Below, in pieces: positions 11,517 to 26,393 of a DNA stretch of 64,000 nt. The translations under genes were made by a program, and so were the position numbers. The DNA comes from Amphirosellinia nigrospora (Eukaryota; Ascomycota; Sordariomycetes; Xylariales; Xylariaceae). The DNA lies in NCBI GenBank assembly GCA_004123355.1, contig SCHM01000002.1, forward strand, positions 2,976,001-3,040,000, given 5' to 3'. Positions within the stretch are counted from its first letter, which is position 1; each line of letters opens with the position of its first letter. The notes beneath the pieces are model-generated. The model worked only from the letters and a program-made list of their open reading frames with translations. It made no database searches and was not told where the DNA came from.

Positions 11517-13837
11517 CTAATAATCACGCATGCCCCAGTTGGGCTTCAACGTGGAGTTGAGGGACGCCTGGGTGAAGACTGTGTCGCCTGGCAAGCGACT
11601 GATTCGCCCAGCGCCAGCACGGAGCGCATTGAGGCCTACGCCTGATATGCCACTGTGCATGCTGCGTACACTACCCGTCTCGCTCATCGCCTCGGGGTCC
11701 TTAAACCGACGCGGTGGAGCAAAGTCGAGACCAGTAAAGGTACTAGATTTACGTAGCAGGTGTCTATGTAACATTAGCGTGATAACTCTTCTAGGTTGAT
11801 TAGGAGAACTTACGGGCTAGGGAGTGCTGGCGTGTCATCGAATGCGCTGACCAAAGGCGAATGGACAGGCGTGTTTACCCTGTATGGTACACGTTCACCA
11901 AGGGGACTTTGGGATCGGCCAGTTGCGTACTCTCTGAATGTGGGAGGAGGCGCGAAGTCGATAGCACCCGTGATAGCAAAAGAATCATCTTTAAGCTTGG
12001 AAGGAGTTGGCAAGGAGTTCAGAGCAGAAGGAGGGGGCATGGGTTTCTTTGGCTGTCCACCAAAGCGAGGGTTTGAAGCTGATGAACCTGGTCGCGGGCT
12101 CCTAGGGCCCCAACCGCGACCTGAGGTAGTTGATCCAGCCCTTGGTCTTCCTGACGGACCACCATGCATAGGATGGCCCATGGGAGGACCCGTGGTCGTG
12201 TCCTGGATGTCCACGTGGTCCAGCTCCGGGTCCGGGCATGGGGGTCGGTTGGTGGGATGGTGGAGTCATAGCACGGCGAGTAACTGGTTGAGCGTATGGC
12301 ATGACGAAAGCATCGTGTCAGGATCAAAGTAGGCGCCTCGCCACCCGCGTAACCTGAGTTATAATCTTCGTAGTATCCGCCTTGTTGTGGCATTGGGGGC
12401 CGGTTCTGGTCCGCCTTGCTGTCTTCGAATATTCCTTGTTAGAATGAACGAATGCGGTTGGCTCGGAATTCAGGATCTTCTGATTCAAGAAAATCGTCAG
12501 GGGGCAAAGGTCGAAGGCCAACAGATAGCCTCCGATTGTCTTGATTGGGTACGCCCAAGCCAGCCGAATGTGGATGCGCCTGCTCATGGTTGAACGACAT
12601 ATGAAGTTCATCCTCATCTCGTTGGGAGCTGAACCGGTCATCTTCAAATTCAAGTGGTCGGCATAACTTTGATATTCTGCGATAACACTTGGGGCGTTTA
12701 TAACTGGCATCGACTCTTTGCGTGGCGGCCGGACTGCAGTAGGCATAGCCCTAGGCTCGGAAGACTGAGAAGCTGATGAGGCTTGAGACATATGGCGGTT
12801 CATGATACCCAGGCCGTCAGGAACTTGACGGTCAGATTCAACCGGGGGCAAAGAGTCTCTCTCGTTGACAAACTCAGCCACCATCGGCTGAGGCCCTTCC
12901 TTTGGTTCCATCGACGAGGGACGTGAGTTGTGCGGGGGTGACTTGCGATTGGCGGAAGCGACAGCTGCCGGCTCTTGGACCTCAGGGACTTGAGCTATTC
13001 CAGGTCCATCATCCACAAATCGGAAATCATTATTGGAAGGAATCACAGGTATTTCTTCCTGGCGGCCATTAAGATGACGAGGGTGAGCAACAGGAAGCGG
13101 TGACGTCAAAGGAGATGTTGGCAGAGGTGGTTGACGGGGAATATCGGCACTGGGACGGGTTCTGGCCGTGTAGATCGATGATGCCCTATTGCCGGGTCCT
13201 CGTTTGAAGGATCGCATTGAACCAACATCACTACTAGCATAGTCGGCGACAGGCCGATAAGGATCATCGCTCTGATGGAGAGTCTTGGCGAGAGAATTGA
13301 ATGACTCTCGAGAAGTGTGTAGTTCAGGAGGGAGAAGATAAGGGCTGGAGAGGTTCATATCCATCGACAACTGGGGTTTGTGAGTGTGATCCTTCTCTTT
13401 ACCAAAAAAGGCGCTTTTTCTCTTGCCGCCCTTCGGCTGCATCGTATCCTGCAGACCAAAATCCATAGATTTGAACTTGTTTGCCGCTTCTTCGCGTCTT
13501 CGTCTCATTACCCCTTTCGCCAGAAATATGCCAGCCCAACGATGGCGGCAACCAGAGGAATTCTAGGGATGAATCAGTCAACACGAACTATAACCCGGTT
13601 TTCAGAATACTAACACCACACTGATAGCGATCGTCGTTGTGTTAGAGTCACCCCCGACGGGGCCTCGTCGTTTGCTCGAGCCACAATCTGACCAACATTA
13701 CTTCCCAGCTCTACCGGTTCGTCGATGCCTATATTCAGAGCCTCCACTGGATTTGGCCCTTCCGAATCAACACGTGACCGCCGGGAATGCGAGTGATAGG
13801 CACTATGGCCCTGGCCATGAGCATGTCTATGAATCAT
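11517..13837 (-). CDS. single-pass membrane protein with long proline-rich cytoplasmic tail
   Basis: Exon 1 (ATG at 13837) encodes a His/Arg-rich N-terminus (MIHRHAHGQGHSAYHSHSRR) and an acidic stretch leading to TLTQ. A short intron of about 50 bp (GTTAGT donor, CTGAT branch, TAG acceptor) splits a membrane helix. The helix reads IAISVVIPLVAAIVGLAYFW across the junction. A basic anchor (MRRRREEAANKFK) and some 500 residues of low-complexity Pro/Ser-rich tail follow, with SMDMNLSSPYLLPPELH, DVGSMRSFKRG and the terminal FTQASLNSTLKPNWGMRDY. A second intron (about 54 bp) precedes the last 85 residues. The family looks like a conserved filamentous-fungal hypothetical; I know no function. The frame moves near 13634, 13511 (G/C run), about 12650 and about 12400. 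Role in plasma-membrane or cortical signalling is a guess. Confidence 0.6.
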
Positions 13838-15389
13838 CGTTCCAGCAGCACTGAAGCTCCTTATCTAGCTAACCAACGAAACAGATCTTATTGGACGCAA
13901 AACCGGATTAGAGGGATATTAGAGATATACAAGGCCGGGAGTTGTGCCAGGGTTAAAGACGCATTCTAGTTTGGTTGACAGGATTCGTTATGGTCGTTAT
14001 GAGCAGGATGATGATCACGAAAAATCACTTTTCAATGTCTCGAACGTATCGGGCTAGATCAGCAGGGTCCAAACACCAATGGCTGGTACGAAAGAGGGAC
14101 TTGGGCGAATTTTGGAAAAGAATGACTTGAAAGTTGGATTGAAAGAATGGCACGCCCGCTGGCAGGCAGTTTGGGCTATTGTCGAAGGACTGCTTGACTT
14201 CCTAAGGACGAGGTAATGGAAGAAAAGGACGAAGGAAGAAAGGAAAGGTGAACGAGACCCAAGAGAGGGTAACTGACGGAGTTACTGCAGGTACCATGTA
14301 ACTAAGACCCAATCCCTTAATCCGCTTTCACCAGGGGGAGGTTCAAGAAGACAGCCAGCGAATGAAAATTCAATATAGGGGAAATGAGTGAAGGGGTGTG
14401 GAGGCTTGAAGGTCGGTGGGCGAATGAAACAAGATTCCAGGACCACACAGTATCATGTGCACTGTCCTTACATCCTGGCCTTTCCAACCCTCTGCACAGT
14501 GAACGATCACAAAGAGGTGCAGTCGAGCGAGTGTCCCGGTGCCTCAAGCACTGTGTCTTAATATGTGGTCGAATCAGCACCAAAGCCCTGGAAGATTTGC
14601 AACGTTGGAAGGGAACTAATGCAGGAACTGTGCACGATCCTACTGTATGTGGACATGGATCATGGATTCTGTTCCGGAGATTCGAAGGAGGTTTGTTTCT
14701 CTGGGTGCTAGCCCTGGATTCGATTTCGTTGGGAGGCTGAATGACGCCCCTTTTTACAATTTTCGCTCGTTATAATGAGCTCTTCTGTGCAACTATTGTC
14801 GGGCGATTCCGAATCCGTAATATTGAACTGATCGAGATGAACCACCTTGACAAGTCGTAGAGTTGTGAGACCCCCTACTTAAAGCCTCTGAACCAATATA
14901 GAGCAGCTTTGGTCTATTGAAACGATTTAGACTGATTTCTGTTGTGGAGTTCATCATGTCACCAACCGCGCAAGCCCGGATGCCACGTCGTAGCACTCAC
15001 TGCCTATATGTAAGTGCTGTGGACATTAAAATAGAACTAGGTCAGCCTTGTACCTCAACTAGCGGTCCTAGTCAAATCAGGGAAGTAGGTAAGAAAGAAA
15101 ACTTGCTAAGTTCAGGCCTGATAACACAATGCAATACTAATGATGGCGAACAAATTTTCGTCTTTACATTCACTTCCGATCTGACTAATGTTGATCATGG
15201 TAGCTGCAGCTATAGCTGCTGCAATGCAGTGCGCAAGAATTATGCCTTTTGTCATTAACCCGATCTAGCCCTGACCTAGGAAGTTAGTTCGCATTTTCTA
15301 CCAGTATCATTATTGTTATTACCATTCATGTAATTATTCGGGTCAGAAGTGAGCACCACCTGATTGCGTTGGCCAGATCAAAAAGACTT
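13838..15389. other. intergenic region
   Basis: It holds the likely 5' leader of the membrane-protein gene on the left and the 3' end of the helicase gene on the right. GA-rich stretches occur near 14215-14280. No gene was recognised. Confidence 0.5.
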
Positions 15390-17517
<2,128 letters not shown>

Positions 17518-17931
17518 AGTAGAGGCAAGTATTTCACTTGAGACAGCCTCAAAATAATGATTATCTAAGGCTCAGGGTCAAAGTTAGTGGCGAACGTTAT
17601 ACACACCCTAGGCGTGTTATAGATATGTCAGTTGTGTGGCGCAGCAACGATTTGCGTCACCGGCAGTGGCATTGATCTCAGGGTCGCCGCCCCTCCTTCG
17701 GCTGCAGTAGGAGGAGGTACCTACCTTAACTAGGTACACTACCCTAGGCAGCACTGATCCATACATATACATATATGCATGACGCCTCATTGCATGCAAC
17801 CTTTGAACGTTGACTCGTCATCCAACAACCTTGGGAATTGCTGCAGAATAGGCGCCATACCATACCACCTTCGCTTCGTAGACGGGCCCTAAAATATATT
17901 TATTATCACATCAACTCTGTCCACGTCGGCC

Positions 17932-19468
17932 ATGATGTTCCCTTCTCCCGACCCAGTAAGTCCCCAAATTAGCGGCTGGGGATTATGCCGCCTTAAGCAT
18001 AAATCCCACCCGCCCCTTATACAACAATACAACTGTGCTACATGTACTACAGTATTCCTAGAGATACCTATACTGACCGACACGCATTGTTCTCAGACCA
18101 AACCCAAAGACAACCCAATTTCGCCATCAGTCGTCGACGCGCCCGAGTCTCCCACCACCGTGCGGCCCTTCGAGATGGATGACGACGACGTCCCCGAGAC
18201 TGGCGTGCTCGTAACGCAACACAACACAACGGCGCCCACAGCTGCCGCGACAACTTCTCTTGCAGGGACGCGCCGTCCACGCAGCCGCCCCGGCAGCTTA
18301 CGGCACAACAGAAGAATGAACAGATTCTCAAGGAGGCCTTTCCGAGCATAGATGCCACCGTCATCAAGGCTGTGCTCGCCGCGAGCGGTGGTCAGATCGA
18401 CCCTGCCTTCAATGCGCTCCTCGGTAAGGGATCTAGCCATGACCATGACCATGACGACCTCGAGCCCCAGCTAATCAGATGACAAGGCATGAGTGACCCT
18501 GATGCTGTGCAAAACGACCCTCCGAGGAGCCAGCTCCCCCCCGAAACCACCGCGCCCGACCAATCGTGCCCCCCTTTCAGATGGAGGCCGACGAGCTCTA
18601 TGCTCGCCAACTCGCCGAGCACTATGATAATGTCGGCGCCTACGAAGCAAGGACTATGAATCGTGCCCTGGTGGCCCTGGTGCCAGCCCCGACGCCAAGC
18701 GACAGGCTTGAAGCCCAACGAGATTATATCGCGAGCACAACTTATCGACGACGACCTCCCCGTCATTACAGAAAATATCCGCAAAGGGTTCATGGAAACC
18801 CAAACCAAAGTCAATTCTTGGTTCACCAATCTAAAGAAGAAGATCGATGGCGAATATGATTCGGACGAAGACGAATCTCAACCTTCCAAACATCACCACC
18901 ACGGCGGCCCAAGTAGAAGGAGCGGAGAAGGCAGCCGCCAAAGTACGGATTATCACCGGTACGATGCGGATCCGCAGGTCCTGGGCGATGACTTCGCGGG
19001 AATGAGGCTTAATCAAGACGGTAGTATGTCACTTCATTATGTCCTTTGAGATCTACGACTAATAAAATTGTAGGAACGGCCCAAGACACACAGTCTACCA
19101 ACCCAGACCTAAATAAACCACTTCCAACTGCCACCTACGGCAAGACTGATAGCCGCAAGGTTGCCTTCAAGGACAATGTAGAAGACATTGGTCTTTACGA
19201 TGCGTCGCCAAAAATCCTGCAAAAGATAGTGCTGCTGGCCCAGCCGGTAAGCAGAGTAAGTGGCAGCCGTTATCAACTATCGAGCCTAGTCCAATCGCCG
19301 AGAACGATCCCTTCAGCTGGGAGACAGTGAGGATGAGAAGGATTCAAAAGGCGGCAGTAAGGAAATTAAGTTGGAGATAGTGAGAGATTGAAAGCAGCAA
19401 CTGCTGACGCTATGGCGGATAGTCTAGTCAGCTCTTCGACCAAGGCCACCGACAGCAAGAAAGAGTAG
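17932..19468 (+). CDS. CUE5: CUE-domain ubiquitin-binding protein (Cue5-like)
   Basis: A tiny first exon (ATG 17932 to 17955) is joined by a 141-bp intron (17956-18096) to TKPKDNPISPS. After an acidic linker comes the CUE domain, QKNEQILKEAFPSIDATVIK, with the FP motif and the AALxAS-GxxDPAFNALL helix. CUE domains bind ubiquitin; yeast Cue5 also binds Atg8 and links ubiquitinated proteins to autophagy. An intron of about 60 bp interrupts just after the domain. The conserved block MEADELYARQLAEHYDNVGA follows, then LPVITENIRKGFMETQTKVN with WFTNLKKKIDGEYD, a third intron after RLNQDG, and a Lys/Ser-rich tail to 19468. Frame steps occur near 18270, 18545, 18680 and 18720 and in the tail. Orthology to CUE5 is likely but not proved; an Atg8-interacting motif was not verified. 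Confidence 0.75.
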
Positions 19469-20795
19469 TGTACCCCGTTGTAAATTCATAATGTCTCAGG
19501 ATGAAGGTCGTACTGTCGATCGACAAAGTTTTGTTCAGTCAAGTCGTGTTTCCCTCATTACCATCGTGATATGAAGCAAGGGGTCCCAGGTCTGAGGTTT
19601 ATATTCTCCTTCTCGAGTTGAGTTGTAGTTCGCGTTTGAGGTACGCACGTAGGAACCCTTACGAGGAAGGTTTCCGTGGAGCTGTCAAGGTCCCCATACG
19701 TAATGAGATGCACATAGCCCCAAGCCAGACTTTTATCCTTCTTTGATCTTATTTCACTCGGTTAGATATCTATCTGCCCACATCCCATCGGCTCCCCTCC
19801 TATTGGATGTACCTATACGACGTACGTCGGTAATTACTAATACTATGTTACAGCAGGCGGATGTGATCAAGTTTTCCGTTTAAAGTGGATAGACAGCTCG
19901 GATCTAGTATATCACTTTAGGCGCCTCCCGTATTTGGATACATAAGTAGGTATGTATACGGTATTTTTTCTGCACCGGCTATCCAGCTTCCGAAACCTGC
20001 CCATTATGCCCTCAACAGCATGCTATGATACGGTAGAATGATACCTAAGGTACTGTGTAAGTTATACAACACCATCTCGAGTCTTACCCCAACCACAACG
20101 GCGCTTAGATATGCACAGGCCCTTTCAGATAAGATCTGCGCATAGAACATATACGTATAATCTCAAGACCGCGAAGCTGAGGCGGTATTTAAAAGGATAC
20201 CACAGTACACTAGAACCCCTTTCGGGTATGCCGTAACTTGGTAGGTAATGTAACCGATATGATAGGTAAAGTTGCACAGTAACCGTATTCGCCGTTAAAA
20301 ATATGTCAACGTCACCAGCCCTAACCAATCTAGACTTACTCCTCCTCCCCGCTTCTGGACAACCATATGATATCCAGACGTATAAAAGAGGGCTACCATG
20401 TATACCCAAGACAGGCATCTTCGTGGATTACCAATTAAACGCCCAGATAGACGATCGGCGACGTCAATCCGAATTCCGTTCACCACCTTCAGCCCAGCTG
20501 GTGGGTTTCGCGGGTTCCAGTATCATCCCGAGGACCCGCTGCTTGAGACTTCTGAGCTTTGCTTCTTTTTAATAAGCGGTGGCAGCCTATTGTTTGGCAT
20601 ATTCGTGTTTGTGTGATCATAATCAAGCTACGTCCTTATCTAACGGCCAAACCAAAACCATGGCCGGGAAATGGGCACCGCGTGGGCGGAGCGCCCCAGC
20701 TTCGGGTCGCGCGCTAGTTGCCTAGTGTCGGTATGGCTCCCGCAGGGAGGGTTATCATGAAATATGGGCTCTCTAACGGCTGATAAAATAGGCAC
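19469..20795. other. intergenic region and unresolved P450 upstream part
   Basis: It holds the 3' UTR of the CUE gene, AT-rich DNA with TACCTA motifs (for example at about 20042), and presumably the promoter and first exon of the P450 gene, which I could not locate. Small open frames around 20300-20620 lack recognisable motifs. Confidence 0.45.
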
Positions 20796-22545
20796 TTATA
20801 TGGCAAACATCTACTATCATCTACAACGTCTACTTCCATCCTCTACGGAAGTTCCCCGGGCCACTCTTGCAAAGAGCGTCCGGGCTTCCGTGGGCTATTC
20901 AGCACACATTCGGAGTACAGGCTCACAGGACGCAAAAGCTTCATGATCATTATGGTCCTGTTGTAAGAATTGGCCCAAATCATCTTTCGTTTACAGATAC
21001 GAAAGCATGGAAAGATATATACGGACATCGCGTTGGGCATGATCTTCATTGTAGGTCCTATCTAAGTGACTCCAGGCTGTTCGGTGTCTCACACTGACTC
21101 GTGTGCTCATCTCGATAACCCCATCACATAAGCTAACACTCACGCCTCACAGCAAATGAGATGAGCAAGTCTGCCACATTCGTCAAAACCATCCGAGACA
21201 TCCCTACCTCCATCATCAATGCTGATCGTGAGGAACACTCACGGTTCCGCCGTGCGTTGTCTCATGGCTTCTCCGATGCCGCGATGCGCCAGCAGGAGCC
21301 CGAGATTGTTAAATACGTAGACCTCTTGATTGAGCGTCTGCACCAAGAATGCGACCAGGGAAAAAAGAAGCTGAATCTTGAAGCCTGGTTTAACTGGACC
21401 ACGTTCGACGTCGTAGGCAACCTCGTTTTCGGGCAGTCGTTCAACTGCCTCGAGAACAGCAAAACTCACCCCTGGATTGAATTCATCTTCAAGAGTATTA
21501 AGGGCGGTGCTATGATAGTGGCGATGACCTATGTTGGTTTCAATGAATTGGTACAGGTCCTATTCAAGTTGGGCAGTTTTTCCATCAACCGAGTGCAGAG
21601 ATACACCGACGCGATGGTGGAATCACGTCTGTCTATGGAGAAATCCCGTGAAGACCTATTTGAAGGCCTCGTGAAGAGGCGTGATGACTGGGTAGGCGTT
21701 CTCGAAGTTCACACATTACTGTCCAATGAGACTTTTCTAACTCGATAAATATCACACAGAATTTATCGTTTAAAAAACTATCGTCTAACGCATTCATTCT
21801 CGTTTTAGCCGGGTCTGAAACTACGGCGACGACCTTGGCTGGTGCTACTTACCTTTTGCTGACCCATCCTGAGATTTTGGAAAAGCTAAAGCATGAAGTC
21901 CGATCGACCTTCCAGGATGCCGGCCAAATCAATATCAACACCGTAGGCAATCTCAAGTACATGCTTGCGATCCTCAACGAATCACTGCGTCTGTACCCCC
22001 TGTTACAGCAGGGCTGGTTCGTAATGTGCCGAAGGGAGGTGCCGAGATTGCAGGTCACTTCGCACCAGAAGGCGTGAGTAACTTCACATCTCAACAAGCG
22101 GGGCTATTTGATACTAATACGACACTTAGACGCTCGTGGAAGTGCAGCACTGGGCGGCGAACCACAGCAAGGACAACTGGGCCGACCCGTGGGAGTTCAG
22201 GCCCGAGAGATTCCTCGTACCAACGAAGAGGCTCTCCAAGCTGGCAATAAGCTCGAGGCCCTCCAGGCTTTCAATGTCGGCCCCAGAAACTGTATTGGGC
22301 GCAAGTAAGACTTACCTCTCCTCCTCCTTCTCCTCCTCTTAAAGTATCAGCTGACTAACTTGCTTACCCCTTTATAGTCTTGCCTACGCTGAGATGCGAA
22401 TCATTCTAGCCCGCCTCATCTTTGACTTCGACCTGAAGTTGGATGCCGGTTCGGCAGGCTGGATCGAGAGACAAAAGGCGTACACGCTTTGGGATAGGGT
22501 TCCCCTCGCGTATATTTAACGCCGGTGAGGGAGGCCAAGGCCTAG
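20796..22545 (+). CDS. cytochrome P450 (isotrichodermin C-15 hydroxylase-like)
   Basis: A heme-thiolate monooxygenase. Visible in order are YNVYFHPLRKFPGP (proline-rich hinge), HDHYGPVVRIGPNHLSF, and the C-helix region HSRFRRALSHGFSD. They are followed by the I-helix AGSETTATTLAG, the K-helix ESLR in LNESLRLYP, the PERF-type WEFRPERFL, and the heme loop FNVGPRNCIGR, whose Cys is the iron ligand. Introns are 21051-21152, 21692-21759, about 22075-22130 and about 22305-22378. The sequence type resembles the fungal CYP65/isotrichodermin-hydroxylase-like group, but the substrate cannot be told. The N-terminal membrane anchor is not seen; a TAG acceptor just before 20792 suggests an upstream exon. 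Frame steps at 21996-22000 (C run), near 22215 and near 22510 each fit one missing base, the last giving a normal LTPV end at 22545. No cluster partner genes are adjacent. Confidence 0.85.
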
Positions 22546-25500
22546 TCAACACAGTTAGGTTCCGCTTGTACATGATGATATCAAGTCTTGACGGGAGATG
22601 CATGGATCGATGTTCGAGGCCGCAAGTTCGGACATATGAATATAAAGATCAATAAACTCTGCAGAAACAATGCCCATCCCACTCCATGCAGTCTTTATTG
22701 ACTGATAAATGAAGTGGTATGTAAATAGCCAATTTATTCATTGTATGTGTTTTATATAGGCCTTGTACAACGACAGCATTCATGACTTAACCTGTGGTGG
22801 CGGCTCAACAAAGGGCTGGTAGGATCGATCTGTTGGTAATATGAACACCGGATGGAAACGCGGTTGACAGTGATTTATGAGTTGGCAGCATATATACAGA
22901 TATACGTTATGATTCCATAGTTGCTCGAAGAGTCCTCAACGTCACGATGTCTTCTATGCTCTCCCAATGATAACTTCCCAGTATCGTGGTGCTCTTCCAG
23001 CGCAAGGCAATCTGCCTTAGCCCCTGAGAACGTGGATACAGGCGTATACCCTTCTCCTCTTACATTGAGCCGACTAATCCTATGTCTACAAATAAGCTTA
23101 TCTAAGACTTGTTGTAAGAATTCTACGTTACGGTAGGGTACAGAAATATTTATGGGAGACCAAAACCCAAATACTACCGTTAGGTGAGTACGCCTCAACA
23201 AACATTTTCTCGCTCTTTATCCTTGGTGAAACAACACCACTTAATATCCCCTTCCTTTTTTCGCCCTGTAGAACACATGTAGCTGCTCGCCACCCAATAT
23301 AGCTTGGCTATCTCCGCTGATGGTTAAGCTAGATCAATGTCTACGGAAGCTCTTGGAAATTTCATCTTATGGGATAACTTTAGCCAATCAAAATCTATCG
23401 TTGAGGAATGCGGCTAGCTTATGTAGACGATAGTCGGTTACAATAACCAAGAATTGTATTTCGCCTTATCATCTAATGACTCGTGAAAGCTGCCCCCCCT
23501 CCCCCCTTAGTGTTGAAAGATAGAACGGGGCACACACCCACGAATGCTAAGTATATTGGCGTCGTCTACAACAGTAGCCATCACCTGTGGTTGATTTCGA
23601 CAGTTATTCCTTATATATAAACTCAGGGGCTTATATAAGCAGGTGTATAAAGAACAGAAAAGACTGGTTTGATCATATACAATCACAGTCCCGGCTCTTC
23701 GTGATAGGAAGTGACATTACGTTCATCGTAAGCTGACAGGCTCGGTTCTGCGAGCTAGAGTGAGTAAATGTCGTGGCCAGTTGGGCCGTGTAACGGTAAG
23801 ATTGCTGCATTGATACCAAGAATACCAATTTTTGCGTTCCTTGAGTCTATATCATAGAATCTTAGTCTGTTGGTAATCTTTGTTCTTTCATCGTATTACT
23901 CATCGGATGGGGCCGTCAAAATACTAATAGTTAAGGGTAAGGGTAATGGGCTGATCTTGAATGGTAAAATGCGAATTATAGTGGTGCTACCTAAGTCATA
24001 TACACTTTCGCATGTGCACAGTTTCCATTCTAAGCAACCTGCATGTCTCAATTGCTTCTATTTTTCTTCTGTTACATGGACTACTAGAATTGGGAAACTG
24101 CTAACTCAATTTTGTACAGGATGGTGATGACGAACGACGATGCATAGCCCACCTTCGCTCTCAACACATATAATTATGGTATGGGAACTTTTTCGTTGAG
24201 TCCATTGATAGTTATTTCACGCATGAATACATGGGTTATAGTATGGCTACCAGGGGGTGACTCGGAAATCTACCTAACCTGGTGTATCTGTATCTGCAAT
24301 GACCTCGGACTTGGGTGCGATGTCGCGCGGATAGCGGGCCTAGCTGGTCGGATTTCCCTCTTTGGACGCCATCTGTGCCAAGAGGGTAAGCGATCTACGT
24401 ACCTGATTGACGTAGGAGGCCGAGTCTAGGGATTTTTGGGGAGAAACCAAACGCAGCCTCATGCAGGACATCTCAAGACCACGGGGTCAGCTCTGGCTTC
24501 TCATTGGTTGGATCCGACAGACTGCCATTGTCGAAAAAGCCGTTGTCGATGGGGGTGAAGGACGAACCGGTTGCGCTGGGCGCAACGCTATAATACACCG
24601 GCGTTAATTTGCTATACTAATAGGTACCAAGTCGTAGGGAAAATGTTAGATTCTATCATGGATATGTATTGTAGATCTCGCTTGCGGTAGAATCGAGTGC
24701 GAACCGCATCTATGTAACACATTTAATGCCTGTCTCGCCTTTGGTTTCAGTACGAACCGACATGTGCAACAGGCCTTATGTCAGACCTTAGTTAAGTACG
24801 TACCTTCACGTGTTCATGCCGAAGTACCTAAGCATTTTGGGTGGACATGAATGGATAATGGAATCATCAAAGGCCAAGGTTCTATTGTACAACAATACCC
24901 GGGTAGTCCACCTGCCCATGCATGCATGTACTGGCATCTACATACATCCAGGACAGCAATGGTTAGGATCCATGATATTGAAAATTAGGTCGTAGCGTGG
25001 AGCTACCTGAAGCTACCCTACATTAACTGGTTTAGTAACTGGTTTAGCTAGCTGTATCAATGGACCCAACCAGAACAACCCCGCCATTCACGTTGTACCT
25101 GCCCGCCATCACGGATATTGCCTTGTGGCCGTCAAACCACCGTCTCCAAACACCCCAAACAACCAAACTTACTTACCTAAAGTTACATGTACCCTTGGCC
25201 ATCTAATATTTTATCACTCACATTTGAGAAGTGGGTGCATATTTTATCCCTAGTTTGCATTGGAAACCTACGTCACATCTTCGACCGTTCTTTAGCTTGA
25301 TCCCAGTGTTGTTGACGCCGGGCAACAAGATATACCCACGTTGGTTTTCGTGGTGTCTTCATCCCTCCCCAAATACATTATACTTCCGTGGCTGATTTAC
25401 CTCGCCACGCATAGCTAGTCGCCGCTGGATTTTCCTCCTGTTGTTCGGCTATTGCGTTAACAGGAATGTAAAGGTCCCACTACTTCACAACATCTGGCTT

Positions 25501-26393
25501 GCTGTCGTCCCCCGAGACCCTGGACTTTCTCGACGTCCCAGGGCCTCTCATATATCCTGCAGCTCAGCCAATGTCTGGACAGGCACGCTAGGAATATCAA
25601 CCGCCGTGCGTAGTAGCTTATACCTAGCCGGGCAAGCCACTGTGACCCCGTTATCCTGGTTTCACCCCCACGGCTGCAACTTCAAGACCAATCCCGGGCG
25701 GCCCCTACATCTGCATACCTCCCTACCACGCCGGTCATCTTACCTAACCAACCTTGAACTCCATCACGCCGCGAGCACCGCCAGTCACCTGTCTAGCTCC
25801 AGGTCTTTAGCAGGCGACGCTGCATGCCTACCTGTGATTCCTGAGGTGTGGCATGACCTTCGTCAGGCGCATACTCGCCTGCGCCCACAACGTCTTATAC
25901 TACCCTTGTACATGATCCAGTCCATAGTGTCGTCATGCCTGAGGTTACAACTTTATAGCTAGATCTGTTACAACTGGCCGGCTCTTCAGAACCCCTCTTC
26001 TAGCATCTCTTTCGCTAGTTTCTGCCGCCTGCTTGCTGCGTCCAAGCCCGTCTGCCCTGCAACACGACGCCACGTCCTTGGGCCGTGTTAATAGGCTTAC
26101 GTCTCTACATTTCTCCCAAGGTTTCGGTACAGTGCTGCCAAGTTAGTACACACGCAACACGGACGCCAAAACTATCGTCACCTCCCAACATTTTAGATAG
26201 ACACCGGTGTGCGGTCCTCTAGGTTCGTTGTGCCGATACCGTCTGGCGCTGCCACTTACCAACATTTGGTTTTGTCTGTACTTAACAGATACCTGCCCAA
26301 CGGCTCCCAGCTAGTATCTACGATTCTAAGAGATTGACACCTCCAAACACAAGTATAGTGCCGTGGTCGAGGCCGTGCCCTTTGATCGACACT
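22546..26393. other. long gene-poor region
   Basis: About 3.8 kb without a recognised gene. It is AT-rich at 22600-24200. The part from about 25,400 to 26,390 is C/T-rich and is probably the promoter and long leader of nuc-2. A 173-codon open frame at 25441-25962 has no motif. TACCTA-type motifs occur near 24623 and 24800-24830. I cannot tell whether decayed repeats lie here. Confidence 0.5.

Noticed and set aside
20303-20616. Two overlapping open frames proposed as a P450 first exon
   Set aside because: No membrane-anchor-like sequence, and neither joins the P450 exon by a plausible splice pair in the right phase.
25441-25962. 173-codon open frame upstream of nuc-2
   Set aside because: Composition follows the C/T-rich leader DNA, no recognisable domain, and it lies where the nuc-2 promoter and 5' UTR should be.
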